A stretch of 64,000 bases of DNA from Rickettsia typhi (lineage in GTDB: Bacteria; Pseudomonadota; Alphaproteobacteria; Rickettsiales; Rickettsiaceae), in the NCBI GenBank assembly GCA_945865485.1, contig CAMBEC010000006.1, forward strand, positions 1 to 64,000, in the 5' to 3' direction. The position numbers and the translations under genes were made by a program. Below are positions 49,662 through 58,500 of the stretch, in pieces. Within the stretch, counting starts at the first letter, position 1, and every line of letters starts with the position of its first letter. The notes beneath the pieces were generated by a model, which searched no databases, was not told the origin of the DNA, and worked only from the letters and a program-made list of their open reading frames with translations.

Positions 49662-50465
49662 ATGCCAATCACAATAACCGCACATAATAATCCAGTGTTA
49701 CCAGCTTATGTTTCTCATGGAATTGCAGCTCTTGCCGGAGTAAATAATTTGAATTTAAACAATAATATTTTTAATATAAACAATCATTTAGAAATTTTAG
49801 GACTTAATGGAAACGGCGGTATTGATATACCTCAAGGTGCAACTATAGAAGTGCACAATAACTGTGATCCGTTAATAATCCAAGGTAATATAGATTTAAG
49901 GTTTCCAGCAACCTCTGGCCCTCATGGTGTTACTGTTGAAGCGGGAGCAAATATAACTCTTCAAAGCCAAAGCCCACATGGTCTGGATTTGATTATAAAC
50001 AATAATAACCCAGCAAATCCAACTATTGTAACTTTAACTGCTGGTGCTGTCTCTAGCATCATTGTAAATGTTGGTCCAAACGAATTTACCATAAAAAATC
50101 AAGATGGTGAGGAATTAACATTTGGCGAATTTAATGCGCAAGAATTTAATATATTGTTACAATTTATTATTGATAACTACGATCAAGTAACTGGTGCAGT
50201 TGACCTTACCCATCACCAAGGCGAATTACTTGCTTTCAAAAAATATAGCAGCTTGTTAGAGGATACTAAATTTTGGTATACCACAATTATAGATGATTTC
50301 CGTGAGTATGCACCATCTTCTTTCCTACTTTCTGCAGGCGAATTTATTAATAGCCATTGGTTAGAAATAAAAGGTGTAACCACTAATAACACTAACTTTG
50401 AAACACTTCCGGTAGAAATGATGGGATATCTAGCTGAATTTATTGCTGATGGAGATGTACAGTAA
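49662..50465 (+). CDS. Asn-rich hypothetical protein, possible beta-solenoid
   Basis: Not recognised. From ATG 49662 (ACAGGAAA site upstream) the product is 267 residues; the open frame extends to TTG 49584 but without support. The first 170 residues alternate hydrophobic and Asn residues (VNNLNLNNNIFNINNHLEIL, IEVHNNCDPLIIQGNIDLRF), a pattern typical of beta-helical surface proteins. The C-terminal 100 residues are helical and end LPVEMMGYLAEFIADGD, which resembles the first helix of an F-box (LPxE...). No signal peptide is visible. It is downstream of the autotransporter, ended by a strong hairpin. Confidence 0.6.
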   Translation: MPITITAHNNPVLPAYVSHGIAALAGVNNLNLNNNIFNINNHLEILGLNGNGGIDIPQGATIEVHNNCDPLIIQGNIDLRFPATSGPHGVTVEAGANITLQSQSPHGLDLIINNNNPANPTIVTLTAGAVSSIIVNVGPNEFTIKNQDGEELTFGEFNAQEFNILLQFIIDNYDQVTGAVDLTHHQGELLAFKKYSSLLEDTKFWYTTIIDDFREYAPSSFLLSAGEFINSHWLEIKGVTTNNTNFETLPVEMMGYLAEFIADGDVQ

Positions 50466-50501
50466 GTGTAAATCCAAACAATAACTAATACACCTTTCAA
50501 T

Positions 50502-50538
50502 ACATGAAAATTAGAATATACACTTCTAATTTTCATGT
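50502..50538. terminator. Perfect 15-base inverted repeat
   Basis: ACATGAAAATTAGAA (50502-50516) and its reverse complement (50524-50538) with loop TATACAC. It lies between convergent genes (Asn-rich protein and glycosyltransferase). A T-rich tract begins about 15 bases later. Probably a bidirectional terminator. Confidence 0.7.
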
Positions 50539-50583
50539 GCTATCGTTTATGCCTTTTTTTGCTCCTTAATAAGCTTTACATCT

Positions 50584-51453
50584 TTAATAGAAGAGCTTGT
50601 CAAGCTCTAGCTTATATAATGTAAGTACCTTACTTAAGGAAGTAGATTTAATATATTTTCTTGCCAAGGACTTCATTGCATAATTTATTTTATCAGACCT
50701 CCCCAGAGATTCTCTGCTAAGAGCCATTAGCAATTCCGAGGTAAGGTTAGAAAATATTTCAGGATTTTCTTTTGAAAAATTATATATAGATTTCAAATTA
50801 TTATAAGAACTAAACTTGTTATCAGAATTACTTTGACGATCAATAATTGTCGTAACATTCTCTTCTAATAATGCAAATTTACTATATTTTGCGCATCTAA
50901 GCGAAAGCGACATATTTTGTGTATAGATACTACTATCAGCCTTCCCAATTTTATCTAGTAGCTTGCTATGTACTACACTCCCAGATCTTCCAACATTACG
51001 TATCGCAGAGATCTTGCCTGATAATATTTCGTTTATTGGATTTTGAATTATTTTGCATATACCGGCTAATTTATCAATAGTTGGCATACTCTTTGCCACA
51101 GGTCCAATTGCGACTTCTGTTCCTAATTTTAAGCACGAGTCCATAAGAACAGAAGTAGAATCTATTTGTAAAATCTCATCACCTTCCACAAAATGAATAT
51201 AATCGCCAGTAGCAAGACTTATAGCTTTATTTACACTGATACTTGGTCCTTGCATTTCTTGAGTAATGATTGTAGTTCTTGGGATATCATTTACTTCTGC
51301 TTTAAGTAAATTAAGCGAATTATCCGTGCTACCATCATCAACAAAAATAAATTCCTTACGAAAATTACCTACTATTTTTTTTAATGAATCTACTAGTTTA
51401 GCAATATTAGATTCATTATTATGAATAAGGACTATATAAGTACATCTTAGCAT
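50584..51453 (-). CDS. Glycosyltransferase family 2
   Basis: Predicted inverting GT-A glycosyltransferase. From ATG 51453 the product is 289 residues; TTG 51468 is the alternative, as the nearby AGAGG is too close to one and far from the other. The N-terminus TYIVLIHNNESNIAKLVDSL, donor site EFIFVDDGSTDNSLNLL and the DXD-like FVEGDEIL region are visible. The C-terminal third is helical without recognised features. The sugar transferred is unknown. It is divergent from holC. Confidence 0.85.
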   Translation of the reverse strand: MLRCTYIVLIHNNESNIAKLVDSLKKIVGNFRKEFIFVDDGSTDNSLNLLKAEVNDIPRTTIITQEMQGPSISVNKAISLATGDYIHFVEGDEILQIDSTSVLMDSCLKLGTEVAIGPVAKSMPTIDKLAGICKIIQNPINEILSGKISAIRNVGRSGSVVHSKLLDKIGKADSSIYTQNMSLSLRCAKYSKFALLEENVTTIIDRQSNSDNKFSSYNNLKSIYNFSKENPEIFSNLTSELLMALSRESLGRSDKINYAMKSLARKYIKSTSLSKVLTLYKLELDKLFY

Positions 51454-51563
51454 GTTATATTTACTCAAACCTCTTGGATAGGAAGGATTATACTTTCACA
51501 ATCTTTACTATGCAAGGATATGAAATTATTTGTCAGTAAATTTAGTTTTTTAGTTTTTTATAA

Positions 51564-52064
51564 ATGATAAAAATAAGTTGTTATAAAACAAAGCAAGACT
51601 TATTAGCAAAAGCGTTTTGCCAACTAGCTCAAAAATGTTATTCCAATTCTATCAATACTTGTGTTATTGCTAACAATAGTGATTTTGTCATGGAGCTAGA
51701 TAGGGTATTATGGACTTACTCCAAGAAATACTTTATTCCCCATGCGACATCTCAAGATCCATTTCATCAAGAGCAACCTATCTATATTACTCACTCTATT
51801 GAAAACCCAAACAATTCAAAAATCATTATTCTTGTCAACGCTACAGAAGATAATTTACTTAAGTTATTTTCTAGCACCAGCGATGTCAAAATCAATACCA
51901 TTGAAAAAATAATGATAATTTTTGATGATGTCCAACGAATGCAATTCTCTGAAATAAAAGCTCTACTACTTAAAACCAAATTCAATAATTCAGAGATAAG
52001 TCTATTTGAACAGTTAAATAGCGGAACATGGCAAGCAACCTCAGAACAAATACATAACCTATAG
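51564..52064 (+). CDS. holC: DNA polymerase III subunit chi
   Basis: Chi subunit bridging clamp loader and single-strand-binding protein. The product is 166 residues. The pattern fits HolC: KAFCQLAQKCYSNSINTCVI, the conserved MELDRVLWTYSKKYFIPHAT and the following EQPIYITHS strand. A variable C-terminus ends GTWQATSEQIHNL. ATG 51564 is the start. It belongs with dnaX functionally although it lies 20 kb away. Confidence 0.85.
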   Translation: MIKISCYKTKQDLLAKAFCQLAQKCYSNSINTCVIANNSDFVMELDRVLWTYSKKYFIPHATSQDPFHQEQPIYITHSIENPNNSKIIILVNATEDNLLKLFSSTSDVKINTIEKIMIIFDDVQRMQFSEIKALLLKTKFNNSEISLFEQLNSGTWQATSEQIHNL

Positions 52065-52228
52065 TTAAAATCATGATAAAAATGCAATAAGCTAATAACT
52101 CTATTTCCATCAAAATTCAACCTATTTATCAAATTTATATTAACGTTACTTTGTTATAGTATACAATCATATTATCTATTGGGATTTCGGTTTTGCAACA
52201 CTTCCAGTAAAACGGGTTGTTTTAAATT

Positions 52229-52609
52229 ATGGGTAGAGTATTAATCGTTGAAGATAACGAACTAAATTTGAAGTTGTTTCATGACCTTCTTACTATTCAA
52301 GAGCATGAGGTGGTTATTTCGAGAAATGGTGTTAACATTATTGATCTCGTCAAAGACACAAAACCAGATCTTATTCTTATGGACATTCATCTTAATGGCA
52401 TTTCTGGAATTGATTTAATTCAAACTCTAAAGGCAAACCAAGAAACTAAACATATTCCCATAATAACCGTGACAGCCTTTGCAATGAAAGTTGATCAAGC
52501 AAAAATTTCTAAATCAGGTTGTGATATGTACTTATCTAAGCCAGTATCTATTGATAAGTTTTTTAAAGCAGTTGAAAAGTTTATCCCTTCAGTTACGAAA
52601 AAAGAGTAG
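52229..52609 (+). CDS. divK: Single-domain response regulator DivK
   Basis: Receiver-only regulator; in alphaproteobacteria DivK controls the cell cycle via DivJ/PleC and CtrA. The product is 126 residues. VLIVEDNELNLKLF carries the acidic pocket, Asp52 (LILMDIHL) is the phosphorylation site, and Thr and Lys of the switch are in TVTAFAM and YLSKPVS. It is followed by pleD after 3 bases, the conserved divK-pleD order. Confidence 0.95.
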   Translation: MGRVLIVEDNELNLKLFHDLLTIQEHEVVISRNGVNIIDLVKDTKPDLILMDIHLNGISGIDLIQTLKANQETKHIPIITVTAFAMKVDQAKISKSGCDMYLSKPVSIDKFFKAVEKFIPSVTKKE

Positions 52610-52612
52610 ATT

Positions 52613-53968
52613 ATGACAGCAACAGTGCTAGTAGTGGACGACCTAGAACCAAATGTAAAATTGCTAGAGGCAAAATTACTTAGTGAATACTATACTGTTT
52701 TATCCGCTAACAGTGGAGCAAAAGCTCTTGAACTGCTCAGACAGAATAGCGTCGATATAGTTCTTTTGGACGTCATGATGCCCGAAATGGACGGCTTTGA
52801 GACTTGTAAATATATAAAATCTAATCCTGAAACAACGCATATACCAGTAGTAATGGTTACAGCCCTTTCAGAAATTGAAGACCGAGTAAAAGGGCTAGAA
52901 TCTGGTGCAGATGAGTTTCTTACAAAGCCAATTAATGATACAGCTCTATTTGCTAGGGTTAAATCATTAACCCGCATGAAAACTGTTATAGACGAACTTA
53001 AGTTAAGAAATAAAACTAATGAAGAGCTAGGTGGCCAAGTAGTAGATCTTAAAGATAATTTTACTGATAGTAAAATTTTATTACTCGATGATGACATGAT
53101 TCAGGTAAAGAACATAAAAGCAAGCTTAAGCGACCTGACTCAACAAGTACAATCCCTTTCAAACCCTGAAGAAATAGACTCTCTTGGATCATTCATACCA
53201 GATTTAGTAATAATTAGCTGTCAAATGGATGTAGAGGATCCACTAAGAATAGGTGTAATGCTTAGGTCAAAACCAGTATTTAAAAACTCTGTCATAATGC
53301 TTTTAGCAGAAGAAGAAAATATCCCAATGGTTATAAAGGGCATGGAACTGGGCATTAATGATTATTTTATATACCCGGTAGATAAGAGTGAACTAAAAGC
53401 GAGAGTTAAAACACAGCTTCGGAGAAAACAATATCAAGATGACCTCAGATCTGAGCTTGAAGAAAGTTTCGATTTATCAACTAAAGACGGGCTTACAGGA
53501 GTTTTTAACAGAAGATATTTTGATATCCATATAAAACAAATGACAGAAAAAGCTAAAACTTCTGGTCAAAAATTATGTTTGATGATGTTAGATATGGATC
53601 ATTTTAAGGATGTAAATGATACTTACGGCCACCCTGCTGGAGACGCTGTATTAAAAACATTAACCAACACATTAAAATCTTCCTTTAGAGTAACTGACCT
53701 AATCGCTAGATATGGTGGTGAAGAATTTATGGTTCTTTTAGGAAACATAACTCTTGAACAGGGAATAGCAATTGCAGAAAAGACTAGAGCTAACATCGAA
53801 GCAATTGATTTTATAATACCAGACTATAGCCAACCACTTAAAAAAACCACATCAATCGGTATCGTTGAATTCCAACCTTCCGAGTCAGCTCAAGATTTTA
53901 TCAATAGAGTAGATAAAGCCCTCTACGAAGCAAAAGAAACAGGACGAAACAAAGTTGTGGTAGGTTAA
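52613..53968 (+). CDS. pleD: Diguanylate cyclase response regulator PleD
   Basis: Makes cyclic di-GMP in response to phosphorylation. The product is 451 residues. REC1 (about 1-125) has phospho-acceptor Asp53 (VLLDVMMPEMDGFET). REC2 (about 155-275) is degenerate, with VIISCQMD where an acceptor would be. The GGDEF domain (about 290-450) has the active-site signature RYGGEEF and an RVTD inhibitory I-site five residues before it. It therefore should be active and feedback-inhibited. It is coupled with divK. Confidence 0.96.
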   Translation: MTATVLVVDDLEPNVKLLEAKLLSEYYTVLSANSGAKALELLRQNSVDIVLLDVMMPEMDGFETCKYIKSNPETTHIPVVMVTALSEIEDRVKGLESGADEFLTKPINDTALFARVKSLTRMKTVIDELKLRNKTNEELGGQVVDLKDNFTDSKILLLDDDMIQVKNIKASLSDLTQQVQSLSNPEEIDSLGSFIPDLVIISCQMDVEDPLRIGVMLRSKPVFKNSVIMLLAEEENIPMVIKGMELGINDYFIYPVDKSELKARVKTQLRRKQYQDDLRSELEESFDLSTKDGLTGVFNRRYFDIHIKQMTEKAKTSGQKLCLMMLDMDHFKDVNDTYGHPAGDAVLKTLTNTLKSSFRVTDLIARYGGEEFMVLLGNITLEQGIAIAEKTRANIEAIDFIIPDYSQPLKKTTSIGIVEFQPSESAQDFINRVDKALYEAKETGRNKVVVG

Positions 53969-54273
53969 ATTTATACTGTTATATAAGTTGAGCCGTACCA
54001 ACATTAAGTGTATTGAATTAAGTGATTAAATCCCGTCATGACGAGAAGAACTTGCGCGAGTGTGGCTGGGTTACCCTGAATTTAATTTAGGATAACCCTT
54101 TTACAAGGACGACTCGGGTTTTATACGACGCTCCCAATTGATCATTCGCTATACGTTTTGTCACCTAATTCAATGCGCTTTACTCTAATATAACAAAACG
54201 CCTCTAACTAACAATACTTCTAATTCGTCATAACTTTTTTATCTATGCTACCGCCCTACTTGAAATTAATTTC
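53969..54273. other. Intergenic region after pleD
   Basis: 305 bases without an identifiable gene. The only structure seen is the GGGTTA...TAACCC palindrome at 54068-54098, a likely terminator-like element. Confidence 0.5.
54068..54098. repeat. GGGTTACCCTGAA...TTAGGATAACCC palindrome
   Basis: GGGTTA / TAACCC outer arms around CCCTGAATTTAATTTAGGA. The core resembles the CCTGAACTT...AGGAT repeats at 33241-33261 and 43702-43728. It is the third member of this small family. Confidence 0.55.
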
Positions 54274-54378
54274 TTATTTAGCCGCTTTTTTAGCATTTTT
54301 AGCTGCACGCTTTTCTTTTATTGATTTATGAGCTGGTTCTTTTTTTGCTTCTTTCTTTTTATCTTGTCCTTTAGTCAT
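54274..54378 (-). CDS. 34-residue Lys/Ala-rich protein
   Basis: A small gene. ATG 54378 has a GGAG site about 8 bases upstream. The product begins MTKGQDKKKEAKKEPAHKS and ends KRAAKNAKKAAK. Closely similar short basic proteins occur, as I recall, in many alphaproteobacteria and gammaproteobacteria annotated as hypothetical. The high Lys/Ala content suggests nucleic-acid or ribosome association, but no function is known. Confidence 0.7.
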   Translation of the reverse strand: MTKGQDKKKEAKKEPAHKSIKEKRAAKNAKKAAK

Positions 54379-54708
54379 CCTATTTACTCCTTAAATGATT
54401 AGATTTTGCATGTTATCACACTAAATGTGGTTTTTTAACATCTTTTTCCCTACCCAAGTTACAACAGCCTTAGTTTACTATTTTATTGCAACATTTTGTA
54501 TAGATATATACGAAACATCTATTGCAATGATTATGATAAGAAGTAATTGCTATTACATCATTAATCAATCTACTACGTTAACATAAAAACACCTAACGTA
54601 TTTTGTCTATAGAATTTCTCTCGATTCAAACTCCGGTTAGTTAGATTAATCTGATATTTTATGATAGAATTTATATGCTGTAGTAAATTCTAAAGAAAGG
54701 TAGTCACC
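54379..54708. other. Intergenic region between small gene and retropepsin gene
   Basis: 330 bases of AT-rich sequence. It should contain the promoters of the two flanking, divergent genes. AAAGG at 54696-54700 is a ribosome-binding-like site for the retropepsin gene. Nothing else was recognised. Confidence 0.5.
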
Positions 54709-55311
54709 ATAGATTCTCAGGATATCTTAAGAGCCATCTCCTTAACATTATTTCTTGCCTTCCTTATGTTTATGTACTTAAGGAGAAACAAAGGGGCGAA
54801 CTCTTTTGCAAACGTAATTTTATGGGGCGTAATTTTTGCTGTTCTCATTGTCTTGTATGCATTCAGATTTGAACTTGGCACGCTAAAGGAAAGAGTATTA
54901 TCAGTCTTAATTCCTTCTTATAGTTGGACAAATGAAAAAGGACAACTGATTATTGCTCGTAGTAATAATGGTCATTTTTACCTTGATGCAACAACGAAAA
55001 ATAATCATAAAATCACATTTTTAGTAGATACAGGTGCCAGTGACATTGCCCTTACCAAGGAAGATGCACAAAAGCTCGGATTTAATGTTTCTAAGTTAAA
55101 ATATACTCAAAAATACAGCACAGCCAATGGTGTTACCTATGCAGCTCCAGTTAAAATTGATCAACTGACAATTGGTAACAAGAGAACTTTTCATAACCTC
55201 GAAGCTCATATCACCTCTGGTGGATTAGATATTTCATTGCTCGGTATGACTTTAATAGGAAGTTTCAAAGACTTTAAAATCACTAGAGATATGCTTATCT
55301 TAAGTTATTGA
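54709..55311 (+). CDS. Membrane-anchored retropepsin-like aspartic protease
   Basis: Clan AA aspartic protease of the TIGR02281 type. The core has FLVDTGASDIALTKEDA (catalytic Asp, DTGAS) and the closing ISLLGMTLIG. Two hydrophobic segments precede it (about 30-47 and an N-terminal one). An ATG at 54766 gives 181 residues, but it truncates the first helix. The frame stays open upstream through IDSQDILRAISLTLFLAFLM to an ATA at 54709, preceded by AAAGG at a good distance. So the natural start may be a non-standard codon at 54709, or the start was altered. Rickettsial relatives (RC1339/APRc) cleave surface proteins. Confidence 0.85.
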   Translation: MDSQDILRAISLTLFLAFLMFMYLRRNKGANSFANVILWGVIFAVLIVLYAFRFELGTLKERVLSVLIPSYSWTNEKGQLIIARSNNGHFYLDATTKNNHKITFLVDTGASDIALTKEDAQKLGFNVSKLKYTQKYSTANGVTYAAPVKIDQLTIGNKRTFHNLEAHITSGGLDISLLGMTLIGSFKDFKITRDMLILSY

Positions 55312-55534
55312 AGCTAATTCAACCTAGTTTTATAAAAAAATATTCATTTCTTATACCACAGGTTTAGCCCTATAAGACATTTAGAATGGGTCTATTGTTA
55401 ATTTGATAGCTCCACAAGATATTATGCTTAACAAACAAACAGAGAAATTGATTTTCCCCTAAATCCTTAATACTATTTTAACTAAATGGTAAGCTGTAGG
55501 ACCGTACAATAGCGCAATTAATGCGAGGATATTA

Positions 55535-58500
55535 ATGTCTAAAGATAAAAACGTAGGTTACTTTGAATGGCTAAAAGCTCAAGGAGTAGAAAATTCCTTT
55601 GAAAATACATATGGTCATAATAGGACACAAGCAAAAAGCGTGTATTCTTTTGCCTCACAAAAAGAAGCTCTAGATTTTAAGAACAAATATCTAGCTGATG
55701 GCAGTGCCTTTGGTGAAGTTTTTTTTGATCAAAGACTAAAAAAATATGTAATGCCAATAAACTTGGAAGCTCAAGAATTATTAAAAACCCAATTTCAAAA
55801 AGAACAACCAGTAGCTCTTACTCTTGAAGATTGCCAAAGGCAAATGGATTTGGTTGACCAAGCCAAAGATAAAGTACAAAAATTTAATGGAGCATCATTG
55901 AATCCAAAACTGCAAGGCACGAGAGCTTTTGCTGCTCAGCATTCAAATGTATCCGATAGGATTGGACAAGTTGCTGATATGCTCAGCAACAAAAAAGACA
56001 AGGGGTGGAGAGAAGACTCTGCTGCGAGTGCAATTGACATCATATTAGCTGTGTATTCCGCAACCAATGATCATTTACTTTCAACGCAAGAGCAACAAAC
56101 CTTAAAAACCACTCAACAAGCAATCTTAAAAACAGATAAAAACGATAAATTTGTGGGAGGCCTAAAATCTGATAGTAACTTTATAATATACCTAAAAGAA
56201 CAATATTCTAACGACGATGATAAGAATGTAAGAGTAGCCTTAATCAGAGAAAATGCTAATCAACTCCTTAATGGTGGTCAAAAATTAATCCTTGATAAAG
56301 ACACACCTAACAAAGTCACTTCTTTTTCTGCTAATTCAGGAGATTCTAATTCTTATCATCAACCACGTTTCTTTCCTGATCAAAACGGCTTATCAGAAAC
56401 AGACACTGTACTTTTGAGTGCTGGTGGAATGGCTGGCCACACTGCCATGAGGGTGCTTAAGAAAGAAAAAGATGCTAAAGCACCTGGTGGTTATAGATAT
56501 TTTTATACAAAAGTTGATGCCGGAGGTGGATTAGAAAGAGTTGACCATGATACTCAAACTGGCACAGGGATCTATACAACAGAAATTACTCCATATTTTA
56601 AGACCAAGGAACTACCAAATGGTAAATTAGCAGTAATATATGATTCTAATGGAAATCCCCAGAAAATGAATCAAATGGAAATAGCCGCTTTAAATTCAAA
56701 TCCAAAAGAATATCAACGCCATATGGAGGCAAACTTATTTGCCCTTATTAGCGCAGAAAAAGAAATTGCTTTTTATAAAAACAGCGGACAATTAACCGTA
56801 TCTCATGGTGAACCAACTGCGATAAAAGACGGTAAGTTTGATGAATGGCAGTTTTTAAACAATAAAATTATAGGATCACGGGGGGCAGAAGTTCCAGAAA
56901 GAACAAAAATTACTCCAATTCAATTAACTGGTAATTGTTCAGTCTATTCGGCCATGCTAACTGCAACACATTTAGCTGGGGATGCCATTGGTTATGATAT
57001 TCTACAATCAGCAAAAACATACGACCAAGCAAAGGTTATGGAGCGTTTAGATCAGAGGAAAGTATCTATAGAACAAGATAAACAAAATATCAAAGCCCTA
57101 TCTGAAGTTCAAAGCATTTTTAGTTTAAAACCAGAGCAGGTAGTATATCAAACAAATAAAATTGGTAAGATAAGTTTTACTGATATACACGAGGCAGAAG
57201 CATTTAAAGAATCATTGTCGAAAACTCATAATATTAATGTAACCAGCTCAAAAAGTAAGGATGGTACTAGCTATGATATAGAATTAAACCCACAACAAAC
57301 AAGTCAATTAGTTAGCAATGCAAAAGGGTTTAAGGATGTTGGTTTAATACAAAATTTGCCTGAATCCAAAAATTGTAAAATTGTAAAAAGCTTAGATAGC
57401 CAAAAGCAAAAAAACTATATTGTCCAATTTGCCGATAAAGTTGAAGCAGAAAAATTTAGCAAAGCCTTAAACGAGCGCTATCAGATTAAAGGTGGGAGCG
57501 GCGGTGATAAATTTGTAGGCAATCATATTACAGGTGACGGTAGATATGGTGTTATTTTAACTGAAGCTAATATTAATCATCTAATACCGAAACTACGCCA
57601 AGAAGAGGTGCTAAAGCAACGCGAAATTGTTGAGCAGGCAAAAATTAAACCAATAGACTTACAAGACGTTGAGGCTCCAAAAAAAGCTGATAAAACACCC
57701 GGTTACGAAATTGTAATAAGCGAAAAAACACTTGAGAATATAAACAAGTATAAAGAAAATCTAATAGCTGGACAAGAGCAACCAGGAGAATTTCTGCGAG
57801 CAAAACTTGAAGCTACGGGTAAATCGGTCGAAAGCCTTAGCACCTCTGAGTTTATTGAAGTAATGCTCAGTACTAAACAACCGAAGTTTTTTGCAGAGTC
57901 TGCTATTCAAGGAGGAGGAAAAGATTGGAACAATTCTGAATTAGCCATACTAGGAGATATAAATGTCACCGTGCCAGTTAAAATCTATGATAATGGGGTA
58001 TGGGATCCAAGCGGTCCCGGTTTTGCTGTTCACCAAAAACCATTAGATGGAGAATTATTGTTCACTCCTGGTGCACTACTTAAGTCAGGCCCAGGATTCG
58101 TGGGCAAAACGCCGGACCTTGATGAAGTTACAAAGAATGGAAAAATTGACCAGGAAGCGTACAATGCGCTTGTGGAAAGAAGACTACTTCCCCTATTGGT
58201 TCATGCTAATGAAAAAGCTGGGCTAGAAGGAAAACCAGCATTAATTACTCTGCCTGGGGTTGGAGCTGGAGAATTTGCTGGTAAATTTAAAGGCAAAATG
58301 GGCGAACATTTGAATATTGCTATACAAGCAATGCTAGAAAAACATTCTGGTAATTTAGGTAACATAGCCGCTATACACTATGATTCCTTTGCCGAATGCA
58401 CGAATCAACAAAAAAATTATGGAAATATCAAATATCGGGTCAGGCCTCAGCTAAAGGAAGGAAATAAAGGTAAAACTCAATTATCAGCTCCGGCAACTTA

